DNA of 64,000 bases from positions 1,561,001 to 1,625,000 of the forward strand of contig JABTUZ010000001.1 in NCBI GenBank assembly GCA_015075105.1, read 5' to 3'. A program made the translations under genes and the position numbers. The notes below the pieces were generated by a model. That model was not told the origin of the DNA, did no database searches, and worked only from the letters and a program-made list of their open reading frames with translations. This document shows positions 1-7,999 of this stretch, piece by piece; within the stretch, counting starts at the first letter, position 1; every line of letters begins with the position of its first letter. Source of the stretch: Leptospiraceae bacterium (GTDB lineage Bacteria > Spirochaetota > Leptospiria > Leptospirales > Leptospiraceae).

Positions 1-2003
1 TCGGTTAACTGCCCGCCTTCTTCGTAACCAACATAGCCGGGAGGGGCTCCAATTAGTCTTGCCACAGAATGAGGCTCCATGTATTCACTCATGTCTATTC
101 TTTCCATCGCAGAATCGTCATCGAATAAAAACTCTGCAAGCGCTTTTGCAGTTTCGGTTTTACCTACACCTGTCGGACCTAAAAATAAAAATACACCTGT
201 AGGTCTATTCGGATCGCTCATCCCTGCCCTAGATCTTCTAACTGACTCAGCGAGTAAAGTGATTGCGTGGTCTTGTCCAATGACTCTGGACTTTAGCGCA
301 TCTTCCATCATTAAAAGTTTTGCTTTTTCTCCTTGAAGCATTTTTGATACAGGGATACCGGTCCAACGAGATACGATATTTGCAATGTCCTCTTCGGATA
401 CTTCTTCTTTTAAAAGTCTTGACTCTCCACTGATTTTTTTTAACTCTTCATTTGCCGATTGCAATTTTTTATCCAAGTCAACCAATTTCCCATAACGTAT
501 CTCTGCTACTAAATTCAAATTCCCGTTTCGTTCGGCTTCTTTCTCTAAGTTTTTGAATTTTTCGACTTCTTCTTTTATTTCTTTAATCTTAGAAATTTTT
601 TCTTTTTCGTTATCCCACTTTCCTTTAAGTAGTGTAAACTTTTCTTCAAATCCTTTTAACTCTTTTTCGAGCTCTTTCAATCTTGACTCAGAAATCGAGT
701 CTTTCTCTTTTTTTAAAGCCTCTCTTTCTACTTTTAAAGAATGGATTTTTTTAAATAATCTATCCATTTCTTCTGGCATACTATCCATCTCAATCCTTAG
801 CTTACTCGATGCTTCATCAATTAAGTCAACTGCCTTGTCGGGCAAAAATCGATCAGTAATATACCGATTAGATAAATTGGCAGCCGCAATTAAAGCCGCA
901 TCTTGAATCCTAATACCGTGGTGTAGCTCGTAGTTGTCTTTTAAGCCCCTCAAAATTGTAATTGTCTCTTCAATACTCGGCTCTTTTGCATAGACAGGCT
1001 GAAATCTTCTTTCGAGGGCAGCGTCTTTTTCGATATATTTTTGGTATTCTTTTAGAGTAGTTGCTCCAATACAACGAAGTTCCCCTCTAGCAAGCGCAGG
1101 CTTCAACATATTGGATGCATCTAACGCTCCCTCAGTCGCACCCGCACCCACTAAAGTATGAATCTCGTCAATAAATAAAATTATATTTCCTTCACTACTC
1201 TTCACTTCATCTAAAAGTGCCTTTAGACGATCTTCAAATTCACCCCTGTACTTAGCGCCCGCAATCATTGAGCCAAGGTCTAAAGCAAAAATAGATTTAT
1301 TTTTTATTCCCTCAGGCACATCCCCCGAAACAATTTTTCCGGCAAGACCTTCTACGATTGCAGTTTTTCCAACACCAGGCTCACCTATTAAGAGAGGGTT
1401 ATTTTTAGTCCTTCTTGTGAGAACTTGTACGATTCTTCTGATCTCTTCGTCTCTTCCAATCACCGGGTCTAACTTCCCTTGCTTGGCTAATGCGTTTAAA
1501 TCTTTGGCGTATTTTTTTAATGCTTCTGCTTTTCCTTCTGGTGCATCGTCCATAATTGGTTTTCCTTTTCTTAAATCTAATACTGCTTTTAATAAATTCG
1601 GATGAGTTAACCCTAATTTTAAAAATTCGTCTCTTAATTGGCTTTTACTGTCCTTCACAAAAGAGACTAAGACGTGATCTGTGGAAAGGTACTCGTCTTT
1701 CATTTCCACTCTAAGCGATTCGGATTTTTTTAACAATTCTACAAAAGCACGAGAAGGGTATTTTTCATCTGACCCACCACTTACTCTGGGAAATTTAGAC
1801 AAAACTTCTTCTGCTCTTTGTAAAAAATTAGAAATTTTTAAATTTAGCTTTGAAAATAAAATAGGCGCAAGCCCATCCGGCTGAGAAAGAATCGCCAAAA
1901 TTAAGTGCTCTTCAGTTGCTTCAGAATAGTTTTGCTTAGAAGCCATATCCAAAGCGTCCGTGTAGGCTTCTGTCATTTTTTGAGTTAATTTATCTAATTT
2001 CAT
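1..2003 (-). CDS. clpB: ATP-dependent chaperone ClpB, N-terminal two thirds (cut by window edge)
   Basis: ClpB is a Hsp100 AAA+ disaggregase that threads aggregated proteins through its hexameric ring, working with DnaK. Reading leftward from ATG at 2001-2003, about 667 residues are visible and the C-terminus lies outside the window. The order is Clp-N repeats, AAA1 with Walker A GEPGVGKT (plus strand about 1362-1386) and Walker [11 protein letters not shown], a long Lys/Glu-rich coiled-coil M-domain (about 500-800), then AAA2 with [10 protein letters not shown] (about 157-180). The M-domain separates ClpB from ClpA and ClpC. A TATAAT-like -10 lies just upstream; I see no CIRCE element. The gene reads toward the window edge, so its downstream partner is unknown. 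Confidence 0.96.
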   Translation of the reverse strand, partial: MKLDKLTQKMTEAYTDALDMASKQNYSEATEEHLILAILSQPDGLAPILFSKLNLKISNFLQRAEEVLSKFPRVSGGSDEKYPSRAFVELLKKSESLRVEMKDEYLSTDHVLVSFVKDSKSQLRDEFLKLGLTHPNLLKAVLDLRKGKPIMDDAPEGKAEALKKYAKDLNALAKQGKLDPVIGRDEEIRRIVQVLTRRTKNNPLLIGEPGVGKTAIVEGLAGKIVSGDVPEGIKNKSIFALDLGSMIAGAKYRGEFEDRLKALLDEVKSSEGNIILFIDEIHTLVGAGATEGALDASNMLKPALARGELRCIGATTLKEYQKYIEKDAALERRFQPVYAKEPSIEETITILRGLKDNYELHHGIRIQDAALIAAANLSNRYITDRFLPDKAVDLIDEASSKLRIEMDSMPEEMDRLFKKIHSLKVEREALKKEKDSISESRLKELEKELKGFEEKFTLLKGKWDNEKEKISKIKEIKEEVEKFKNLEKEAERNGNLNLVAEIRYGKLVDLDKKLQSANEELKKISGESRLLKEEVSEEDIANIVSRWTGIPVSKMLQGEKAKLLMMEDALKSRVIGQDHAITLLAESVRRSRAGMSDPNRPTGVFLFLGPTGVGKTETAKALAEFLFDDDSAMERIDMSEYMEPHSVARLIGAPPGYVGYEEGGQLT

Positions 2004-2037
2004 AATATAGTTTAGACGAGTTATTCCCTATTTTGCT

Positions 2038-2043
2038 ATTATA
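2038..2043 (-). promoter_or_regulatory. candidate -10 box for clpB
   Basis: On the minus strand a perfect TATAAT sits 34 nt upstream of the clpB start. A 17-nt spacer would put the -35 at 2061-2066 (AAGTGG), a poor match, so only the -10 is convincing. The leader would be about 25-30 nt. Confidence 0.35.
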
Positions 2044-2275
2044 CTAACAATATTTCATTACCACTTTTTTTTCATTCCAAAAAAATAGAAATACAAAAAT
2101 CTATTACCCCAACCCTATAATCCCCAATTTCTTCAAAGCCTTTCAGGCAATATTTTTTCAATAAAGAAATTTATTTTTCTATATACAAAAAAAGCTCCTC
2201 TAAAACTAACACCTTTTTAGTTAATAATTTTTTAATAAAATTTTTTTAGGGTTCCAACTAACGTATTAATTTCAA

Positions 2276-2298
2276 ATTTTGCACACAGTGTGCAAAAT
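2276..2298. repeat. perfect 23-bp inverted repeat (11-bp arms, 1-nt centre)
   Basis: The arms ATTTTGCACAC and GTGTGCAAAAT flank a single A at 2287 and are fully complementary. A one-base centre is too tight for a good RNA hairpin, so a DNA operator for a dimeric regulator, or a recombination site, fits better than a terminator. It lies between the clpB promoter and the hsd remnant. No regulator gene is adjacent. Confidence 0.6.
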
Positions 2299-2429
2299 CA
2301 TAAAAAAATTTTCTAAGACAGGGGGTTTGACAGTTAAGTAAAAAGAGGCATTTTTAAACTCTTTGAACAGTTACTAGTTTATAGCTAATTTAACAATGTG
2401 CCTACAAGTAGCTCTGGTATTTCGTTTTA

Positions 2430-3125
2430 TTATATTGGCGGAAGCCCCAATTCTTTCAAAAATTTATTATGCGTCTCCCTGACTTTGTTAATGTCTTTGT
2501 CAAGGTCAACGAGTTTTTTGTTTACTTCTTTCAAGTCAATTAGCTCTTCGTCCAAGGATGTACTCACATACCGTGAAATATTCAGGTTGAATTCGTTCTT
2601 CTCAATTTCGTCCATTGATACTCTACGAGCGTAACGAGTTTCTTCTGTTCGGTTTTTGTAGGTGCTAACTATCTTGTCAATGTTCTCAGGCTGAAAGGTG
2701 CTTTCAAAAGATTCGTTTACTATGTATTTAAAACCATCTTGAAGTGTTCTCAGTAACTCTTTACTTTGGGTTTTAGCCAACTCTGCAATGCTGTTCCATA
2801 AATGCGATGGCTCAATCACATAGTGAACTTTTCTACGCATTTGCTTTTCAAATTCCGTTACATCGTCTTTGTTTTGCTCATACCAAACGGAAAGCGGAGT
2901 TCTTTTGTCATTGTCTTTTAAAACAGGGTAATCTTTACCCAATTCCTTTATGGCTGCTGTTTCGTAGTTATCGCTTAGATAACGCAAGAACAAAAACGAA
3001 AGCATATAATCACGGAACTGGTCAGCGTTCATTGCACCTCGCAATTCGTCTGCAATTTTCCAAAGGGTGTTGCCTAAATTGTTGTGACCGGGCATGCCTA
3101 GTCTGTACTGATTATTTTCTGTCAT
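2430..3125 (-). pseudogene. hsdM: HsdM, type I methyltransferase subunit with internal deletion
   Basis: Intact HsdM (about 500 aa) methylates adenine as part of HsdM2S. This 231-aa ORF keeps only both ends. Residues 1-145 are the N-terminal helical domain (NTLWKIADELRGAMNADQFRDYMLSFLFLRYL). From about residue 146 it continues in frame into the HsdM C-terminus (DEIEKNEFNLNISRY, then KFLKELGLPPI). The whole Rossmann methylase core, including the SAM site and the NPPY/F catalytic motif, is absent, so it cannot methylate. The junction is near 2690. The N-terminal peptide RLGMPGHNN is unusual for the family and is encoded by a palindrome resembling the one in the neighbouring transposase gene. 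The gene starts 3 nt after the transposase stop. Confidence 0.88.
3086..3103. repeat. degenerate copy of RAYT-associated palindrome inside hsdM'
   Basis: The 18-bp sequence GACCGGGCATGCCTAGTC matches the core of the perfect palindrome at 3353-3380 (GACAGGGCATGCCCTGTC) at 15 of 18 positions. It encodes the odd peptide near the HsdM N-terminus. Shared descent is an inference; coincidence cannot be excluded from two copies. Confidence 0.45.
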
Positions 3126-3128
3126 GTT

Positions 3129-3665
3129 CTATTCATTAAAAAATTTAACTTCCTGCCAATTCACAGGATTGTTGATGATATAATTGGATATTTTTTGAAA
3201 CGATGCCCCATCGCGAATGATATGGTCGCGAAAACGGGTTTGCCATTCAAATTCAAACCCCAAACGATGGGCGTGTTTGGTAACGGCAGATTTGTAGGAA
3301 CCAATAATAGACGAAACAGAATTTTTGCCGATATTTTGAAATCGTTGTTGCCGTGGAGACAGGGCATGCCCTGTCTCCACATCATTCCCCGTCAAAATCA
3401 AAACCCCATGCACATGATTGGGCATTACCACAAACGCCCCCAATTCCACATTTTGTGCATGGTTTTTAATTTCATACCAAAATACATCTGCCAAAACCCC
3501 AACATTCGATAAAATCATTTTCCCGTTTTCAATGTCCCCAAAATAATGGATACGGTGCTGGGTGCATATCGTAATAAAATACGCCCCTGCCCAACGGTAA
3601 TCCCAATGTTGCAGGCGGGCAGACGGTATGCGGTATTTATTTTGAAATTTATCCATTTTCTTCAT
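3129..3665 (-). CDS. REP-associated tyrosine transposase (RAYT, Y1/HUH family)
   Basis: RAYTs are single-domain relatives of IS200/IS605 TnpA that nick and join single-stranded DNA at REP-type palindromes. This 178-aa ORF looks complete. It has the N-terminal RIPSARLQHWDYRWAGAYFITICTQ strand region in shortened form, the metal-binding HUH-type motif MPNHVHGVLIL, a GSYKSAVTK helix, and the C-terminal helix with candidate catalytic Tyr in KISNYIINNPVNW. Between the HUH strand and FQNIGKNSVSSIIG lies a linker encoded by a 28-bp perfect palindrome. The ATG at 3665 overlaps the hsdS' 3' end; ATG at 3656 is an alternative. GC content is higher than in the flanking housekeeping genes, consistent with transfer, and the family is common in Bacteroidetes. 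Confidence 0.88.
   Translation of the reverse strand: MKKMDKFQNKYRIPSARLQHWDYRWAGAYFITICTQHRIHYFGDIENGKMILSNVGVLADVFWYEIKNHAQNVELGAFVVMPNHVHGVLILTGNDVETGHALSPRQQRFQNIGKNSVSSIIGSYKSAVTKHAHRLGFEFEWQTRFRDHIIRDGASFQKISNYIINNPVNWQEVKFFNE
3353..3380. repeat. 28-bp perfect palindrome (REP-like) inside the RAYT gene
   Basis: The left arm GTGGAGACAGGGCA is followed immediately by its exact complement TGCCCTGTCTCCAC. In the RAYT frame it encodes roughly VETGHALSPR, a loop inserted after the HUH strand. It has the size and GAGAC...GTCTC character of palindromes associated with RAYT genes. Confidence 0.85.
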
Positions 3666-3846
3666 TGATATTTGGAAACAAACCTTGCAACAATCCTTTT
3701 TTATGTTGTTTTAATAATTCTATTTTTTCTGCCTGTGCCTGTATTATTTCATCTAAAGAAGAAAGACAGGAGGCGATTTTTTGTTGTTCTTCAAGGGATG
3801 AAGGAAAAAACAACTCGAGATTTTTTAATTGTCCACCCGTAATCAA
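3649..3846 (-). pseudogene. hsdS: HsdS, C-terminal fragment of type I specificity subunit
   Basis: HsdS recognises the DNA target of a type I system. Only the last 65 residues remain: the end of a target-recognition domain (GGQLKNLELFFPSS) followed by the conserved helix EEQQKIASCLSSLDEII and KIELLKQHKKGLLQGLFP. Everything upstream, including the first recognition domain and central conserved region, is gone. The fragment starts at the junction with hsdR', with an in-frame stop just upstream of the listed TTG. Its 3' end overlaps the RAYT start. Confidence 0.85.
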
Positions 3847-4135
3847 AGGCTAACCTGATATTTACCAAACTGTAATGCAACGGCGTTCCGTCTTCACGTG
3901 TAAAGGTGTTTATTTCTCTAAGTCGTTTTGACGATGCAAAAACGTCCGGATTGATGATTTCCTTAAAAAGTCTATCAAATTCTGTATCAGTCAGGTTCAC
4001 TCTATTCAAGGCTTGAAACTTCTCACGGAAATTCTTTTCAAGTGAAGCCTTGTCCAGAATGTCTGCCCTGTGAGTGTATTTCAGGTCAGTCAATTTGGCA
4101 ATCAAACTATCTTCTATTTGTTTTTCTTTTGTCAT
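3791..4135 (-). pseudogene. hsdR: HsdR, N-terminal fragment of type I restriction endonuclease
   Basis: HsdR is normally a roughly 1000-aa nuclease/translocase. Residues 1 to about 92 match the family N-terminus (QIEDSLIAKLTDLKYTHRADI, EFDRLFKEIINPD, TFTREDGTPLHYSLVNI). The match stops at about 3860. The last 22 or so residues are hsdS sequence read in the wrong frame. The nuclease motif PD-ExK and the helicase domains are missing, so the product is non-functional as a restriction enzyme. It is the first gene of the remnant in the direction of transcription. Confidence 0.85.
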
Positions 4136-4226
4136 CTAAAAATTCTATGATTCAAAGCACTTTTATAAAGAACTAAATCGTCAATACAATATTTATTTTC
4201 TTCATAGCATTCAAAATAGGAAACTC

Positions 4227-4237
4227 GTAAAAAGAGG
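4227..4237. repeat. 11-bp direct repeat, right copy (left copy at 2338-2348)
   Basis: GTAAAAAGAGG occurs at 2338-2348 and 4227-4237, on either side of the hsd/RAYT remnant. It might mark an insertion or a deletion endpoint. The sequence is A-rich, so chance is possible. Confidence 0.35.
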
Positions 4238-4365
4238 ATCCCAAAAATCGTTTTGGTTTGTATTCTATATTTTCTTTTAATAAAAATTTGTTTCAAAATC
4301 CACACTAAGTAAAATATAAAAAAACAGAATTGACCAATCTATTTCATTCAAAAACCCTACCCATT

Positions 4366-5976
4366 ATGCAAGATCAAGAGAAAGAAAGATGGACATCCAA
4401 GTTAGGGATCATCTTAGCGGTAGCGAGTAGCGCCATAGGTCTTGGAAATTTTCTTAGGTTTCCCGGGCAAGCAGTTCAAAATGGTGGTGGAGCATTTATG
4501 GTTCCCTATATTATAAGCTTCATTCTACTTGGAATCCCTGTTTGTCTTTCAGAATGGATCATGGGTAGAATGGGTGGGGTTCATGGACACAGCTCTCCAA
4601 ATATTTTTAGAAATTTTTTAACAGGAGTGCCTCTACGGTTTGTAAGCTCAATAGGTATTCTTGTTCCTATTTTAATTTATGTATATTATGTTTTTGTGGA
4701 AGCGTGGTGTCTGGCTTATGCAATAGATTTTCTTAGAGGGGCAATCAACTTGCATCCGGCAGGACTGATAAAAGGCACTCCAGAATACACAGAGGCTGTA
4801 GTGAAAAACGCCAACATCCATTTTTCCACTCTTACAGGCTCTACAGGGAACGGAGATTCTTTTTCTGGAAATATTTTACTATTTACAACAATTTGTTTTA
4901 TGTTGAATTTTTATCTTGTTTATAGAGGAATATCCAAGGGACTCGAAGCATTCGCAAAAATTGCAGTACCTGTTTTACTCGTATTGTCTTTAATTATTTT
5001 AGGCAGGGTTCTTACGTTAGACGGAATCGAGAAAGGTTTAGGAAAAATGTGGAATCCTGACTGGTCGAGCCTTCTTCGTGCAGAGGTTTGGATTGCAGCC
5101 GCTGGACAAATCTTTTTTTCTTTATCTGTAGGGTTTGGGATTGTACTAATATTTTCGAGCTACCTATCAAAAAAAGACGACGTTACACTATCTGGACTAT
5201 CGGCTGCATCACTGAACGAATTTGTGGAGATTGGATTTGGTGGAATGATTACCATCCCTATTGCATTTATTTTTCTTGGTGCAAGCGTCGCTTCCTTTAG
5301 TACATTCGGTATGGGATTTGTGGCGATGCCTGTAGTCTTTTCTTTAATGCCTCTCGGTCAAATATTCGGTGCAACTTGGTTTTTTGTATTATTTATAGCC
5401 GCTGTTACATCGAGTGTAACCATGATTCAACCCGGGATCACTTTTTTAGAAGAGGGGTTTGGATTCAAAAGAAGAAAATCTGTACCTGTTCTTTTTTTTG
5501 TAACATTTTGTTTGACCCTGCTTATTGTTTACTTTAATAAAGATTTTACCGCACTCGATCAAACCGATTTTTGGGTAGGTACATTTTTAATCTATGTATT
5601 GGCTACTTTTCAAGTAATCATTTACGGCTGGGTAATAGGAGTAGAAAAAGGCTATGAATCAGGACACGAAGGCTCTTTACTCAAACTTCCAAAAATTTTT
5701 AACTTTGTAGTAAAATTTATAACACCGACTTTTTTGATTTGTATTTTTGTATTTTTCTTATTTCAAAACGCCCCCGATTATATTAGAAAAATGAATGTGA
5801 GTTCTATGGTAGAAGAGGCAATTCAAACAGGTAAGTCAGTGGTCGATGCAGAGAATAAAGCCAAAGTAGCTCTTGGGGTATTCCTTTCGATTTTTGGAAT
5901 TTTTATATTCACATATTTTTTAGTTGACAGAAGCCTTAGAAACATACACAGAAAAGAAGAAGGTTTAGACAATTGA
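4366..5976 (+). CDS. neurotransmitter:sodium symporter (SNF/NSS) family transporter, large subunit
   Basis: This is a LeuT-fold Na+-coupled amino acid transporter in the inner membrane. The first membrane helix carries the NSS signature ([20 protein letters not shown]) with the unwound substrate and sodium site. About eleven or twelve hydrophobic segments follow over 536 residues. I chose ATG 4366 because a TTG at 4330 adds only a non-hydrophobic tail without family resemblance. Its stop overlaps a 47-aa one-helix ORF resembling MetS small subunits, which suggests a MetP/MetS-type transporter for methionine or small neutral amino acids. The substrate cannot be read from sequence alone. It lies just right of the accessory hsd island. 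Confidence 0.9.
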   Translation: MQDQEKERWTSKLGIILAVASSAIGLGNFLRFPGQAVQNGGGAFMVPYIISFILLGIPVCLSEWIMGRMGGVHGHSSPNIFRNFLTGVPLRFVSSIGILVPILIYVYYVFVEAWCLAYAIDFLRGAINLHPAGLIKGTPEYTEAVVKNANIHFSTLTGSTGNGDSFSGNILLFTTICFMLNFYLVYRGISKGLEAFAKIAVPVLLVLSLIILGRVLTLDGIEKGLGKMWNPDWSSLLRAEVWIAAAGQIFFSLSVGFGIVLIFSSYLSKKDDVTLSGLSAASLNEFVEIGFGGMITIPIAFIFLGASVASFSTFGMGFVAMPVVFSLMPLGQIFGATWFFVLFIAAVTSSVTMIQPGITFLEEGFGFKRRKSVPVLFFVTFCLTLLIVYFNKDFTALDQTDFWVGTFLIYVLATFQVIIYGWVIGVEKGYESGHEGSLLKLPKIFNFVVKFITPTFLICIFVFFLFQNAPDYIRKMNVSSMVEEAIQTGKSVVDAENKAKVALGVFLSIFGIFIFTYFLVDRSLRNIHRKEEGLDN

Positions 5977-6116
5977 TTTCTATTTTAGGAAACTCTTTCA
6001 ATCACTCAGAGTCCTTAAACGGAGAAGGCTTTTTAATAATGGTGTTTTCTCTTTTTTTGGTGATCTCTCTTAGTCTATTCTGTGTGTACAAACTTTTAAG
6101 AAATAAAAGTGATTAA
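5973..6116 (+). CDS. MetS-like small subunit of the NSS transporter (47 aa)
   Basis: A TTG start overlaps the large-subunit stop by 4 nt (TTGA), the arrangement expected for translational coupling. The product is a short polar N-terminus ([14 protein letters not shown]), one strongly hydrophobic helix ([20 protein letters not shown]) and a basic tail YKLLRNKSD. This matches the architecture of MetS, the roughly 60-aa single-pass partner of MetP in Corynebacterium. The assignment rests on position and topology, not on alignment. It could instead be an unrelated small membrane protein, but the overlap makes a functional link likely. Confidence 0.7.
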   Translation: MISILGNSFNHSESLNGEGFLIMVFSLFLVISLSLFCVYKLLRNKSD

Positions 6117-6173
6117 TTTTTTATTCGATCTTGAAAATGAAAAAACCACTGACGTGAATAGTTGGATTTTATT

Positions 6174-6983
6174 TTGAAATCAATTCTGTTTTTATTTCTA
6201 ATCGTATTTTCCAATTGCGAAAGGATGGTGGATTCTATTTTTTCGGATAGAGACGATGTTTCTATGGGTCTCTCTATGGATAGAGAAATCCACACAAATA
6301 AAAGGCAATTCAAAATTTTACGAAACGAAGAGTTACAAACCTATGTTCAGAATATCGTAAAACAAATCTTACGCTCCCCACTCATAAAACGAAAAAATAT
6401 TTACCCATACAAAGTTACAATTCTTGATGACGACAATGTAGTGAACGCATTTTGTACACCCGGTGGGTTTATTTATGTATATACCGGTCTTTTGAAATTT
6501 TTAGAAAACGAGGCAAGCCTAGCATCTATTTTAGCCCACGAAATAGCCCACGCTGAAAAAAGACACGCAAGACAGAGAATGCTTTCTTCCACAGGAATTC
6601 AACTTATCGTAATCTTCATTATAAGCTATTTTAGTGGTTCAAGTCTTGCAGAATTTGGTGGGAGGCTTGCGGGAGACCTCGCCATTTTAACCAATAGTCG
6701 GGGAGATGAGATGGAGGCAGACGAAATGGGATTTCTGTATATGCGGTCAACTCCCTACTACCAAGGTGCAATGACCTTCTTTTTTGAAAAAATCGAAAGT
6801 TCCAAAAAAGGGAAATTAGGAATGGGAAGACCTTTGGAAAAGCTACTCTCCACCCACCCTCTCCCTGAAGACAGATTAAGAAGAAATCAAAAAAGAATCC
6901 AAGCCGCAAAAATCTCGCCTCCCACACCCGGCAACTTATTTACAGAAAGATACAAAAATAGAGTGACCCAATTACAAAGATAA
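6174..6983 (+). CDS. M48-family zinc metalloprotease, lipoprotein
   Basis: From TTG 6174 the protein begins MKSILFLFLIVFSNC, a lipoprotein signal with lipobox Cys, so it is likely membrane-anchored on the periplasmic side. An upstream TTG at 6162 would add four residues. The zinc site HEIAH lies in ILAHEIAHAEKRHA about residues 122-126. The third ligand is in the downstream SRGDEMEADEMG helix, as in M48C (BepA/LoiP-like) proteases. The C-terminal STHPLPEDRLRR motif is typical of this group. Likely role: envelope protein quality control. About 266 aa, no TPR tail. Confidence 0.88.
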   Translation: MKSILFLFLIVFSNCERMVDSIFSDRDDVSMGLSMDREIHTNKRQFKILRNEELQTYVQNIVKQILRSPLIKRKNIYPYKVTILDDDNVVNAFCTPGGFIYVYTGLLKFLENEASLASILAHEIAHAEKRHARQRMLSSTGIQLIVIFIISYFSGSSLAEFGGRLAGDLAILTNSRGDEMEADEMGFLYMRSTPYYQGAMTFFFEKIESSKKGKLGMGRPLEKLLSTHPLPEDRLRRNQKRIQAAKISPPTPGNLFTERYKNRVTQLQR

Positions 6984-7000
6984 TCTTTCTCAATCTGGCA

Positions 7001-7018
7001 ATTTAATTGTAATTAAAT
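7001..7018. promoter_or_regulatory. AT-only palindrome upstream of pyrB
   Basis: The arms ATTTAATT and AATTAAAT are perfectly complementary around GT, 22 nt before the pyrB ATG. It could be an operator or a chance AT palindrome. I see no pyrimidine attenuator hairpin or PyrR-type site. Confidence 0.3.
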
Positions 7019-7040
7019 ATATAAAAAAAAATCTGTCAGT

Positions 7041-7979
7041 ATGAATTCATTCCCACACAAACATATCTTGGATACCGATCAGTTTACCAAACCAGACTTA
7101 GATTTTATCGTCTCCCAAACCAACAATATGATGAAACTCCAAGAAAGAGGAAAGGCTTACGGAATTCTTCACGGGAGGTTACTTGCGTCTCTATTTTTTG
7201 AAGCCTCCACCAGAACAAAACTCTCTTTTGAATCAGCAATGGAAAGGCTCGGTGGAAGGGTGATTTCTACAGTCGGGTTTCAATTCTCTTCTATATCCAA
7301 AGGAGAGACCTTGTTCGATACAATGAAAATGATCGAGGCTTACGCAGACATAGCCGTTATACGCCACCCTGTAGAAGGCTCTTCCAGAATTGCCGCAGGT
7401 GCAGTTTCTATTCCTGTAATCAATGCAGGAGACGGTGCAGGCCAGCACCCCACCCAAGCACTACTCGACATGTACACAATTATTTGTGAGAAAGGGAATT
7501 TAGACAACCTGACCATTGCATTTATAGGCGACTTAAAATACGGTAGAACGATACACTCACTCATCAATCTACTCAGACACTACAAGGTACACTTATTTTT
7601 AATTTCTCCAAATGAATTAAAACTTCCAGAAAGCTATAAAAAAGACCTTTCTGGTTACCCGATCACTTACGAAGAAACAGATAATATCAAATCAATTTGG
7701 AATTGTGACATTGCCTATGTAACTCGTATTCAAGAAGAAAGATTCGCAGACTATAGGGAATACGACAGACTAAAAGAAACTTACAAGGTAAATAAAGAGC
7801 TTATCTTAGCTTCTAAAAAACATACTACAGTGTTGCACCCTCTACCCAGAGTAAATGAATTATCGACCGATGTGGATGATCTGCCAAACGCAGCCTATTT
7901 CAGGCAGGTAAAAAATGGGGTCATTGTCAGAATGGTACTACTTTGTCTTTCTTTGGGTGTTAAGATACCGGAAATTTAA
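7041..7979 (+). CDS. pyrB: aspartate carbamoyltransferase catalytic subunit
   Basis: PyrB condenses aspartate with carbamoyl phosphate, the committed step of pyrimidine synthesis. The 312-aa length fits. The carbamoyl-phosphate loop is [15 protein letters not shown] (S56-T57-R58-T59). The motif [12 protein letters not shown] and the [10 protein letters not shown] segment that contacts aspartate are present. No pyrI regulatory subunit is adjacent. It is followed 20 nt later by dapL, so the two may be cotranscribed. Confidence 0.96.
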   Translation: MNSFPHKHILDTDQFTKPDLDFIVSQTNNMMKLQERGKAYGILHGRLLASLFFEASTRTKLSFESAMERLGGRVISTVGFQFSSISKGETLFDTMKMIEAYADIAVIRHPVEGSSRIAAGAVSIPVINAGDGAGQHPTQALLDMYTIICEKGNLDNLTIAFIGDLKYGRTIHSLINLLRHYKVHLFLISPNELKLPESYKKDLSGYPITYEETDNIKSIWNCDIAYVTRIQEERFADYREYDRLKETYKVNKELILASKKHTTVLHPLPRVNELSTDVDDLPNAAYFRQVKNGVIVRMVLLCLSLGVKIPEI

Positions 7980-7999
7980 ACAATATAAGGATTACAAAA

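Larger units (their letters stand above)
2004..2429. other. 426-nt AT-rich intergenic region
   Basis: This non-coding stretch lies between clpB and the broken hsdM gene. I see no credible ORF or RNA gene. It holds the clpB promoter region, a perfect palindrome at 2276-2298, and at 2338-2348 the left copy of an 11-bp sequence that recurs right of the hsd island at 4227-4237. Composition is strongly A/T with several poly-A and poly-T runs. Confidence 0.6.

Noticed and set aside
553-906. Plus-strand open frame, Ser/Phe-rich
   Set aside because: It is antisense to the clpB M-domain; its composition is the mirror of a Lys/Glu-rich coiled coil.
2004-2100. CIRCE/HrcA element for clpB
   Set aside because: I looked for TTAGCACTC-N9-GAGTGCTAA and saw nothing similar.
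3195-3512. Plus-strand open frame across the RAYT gene
   Set aside because: Antisense to a clearly recognisable transposase; part of its frame is open because of the palindrome.
4330-4365. TTG start extending the NSS transporter by 12 residues
   Set aside because: The added residues have no family resemblance and ATG 4366 starts just before the conserved first helix.
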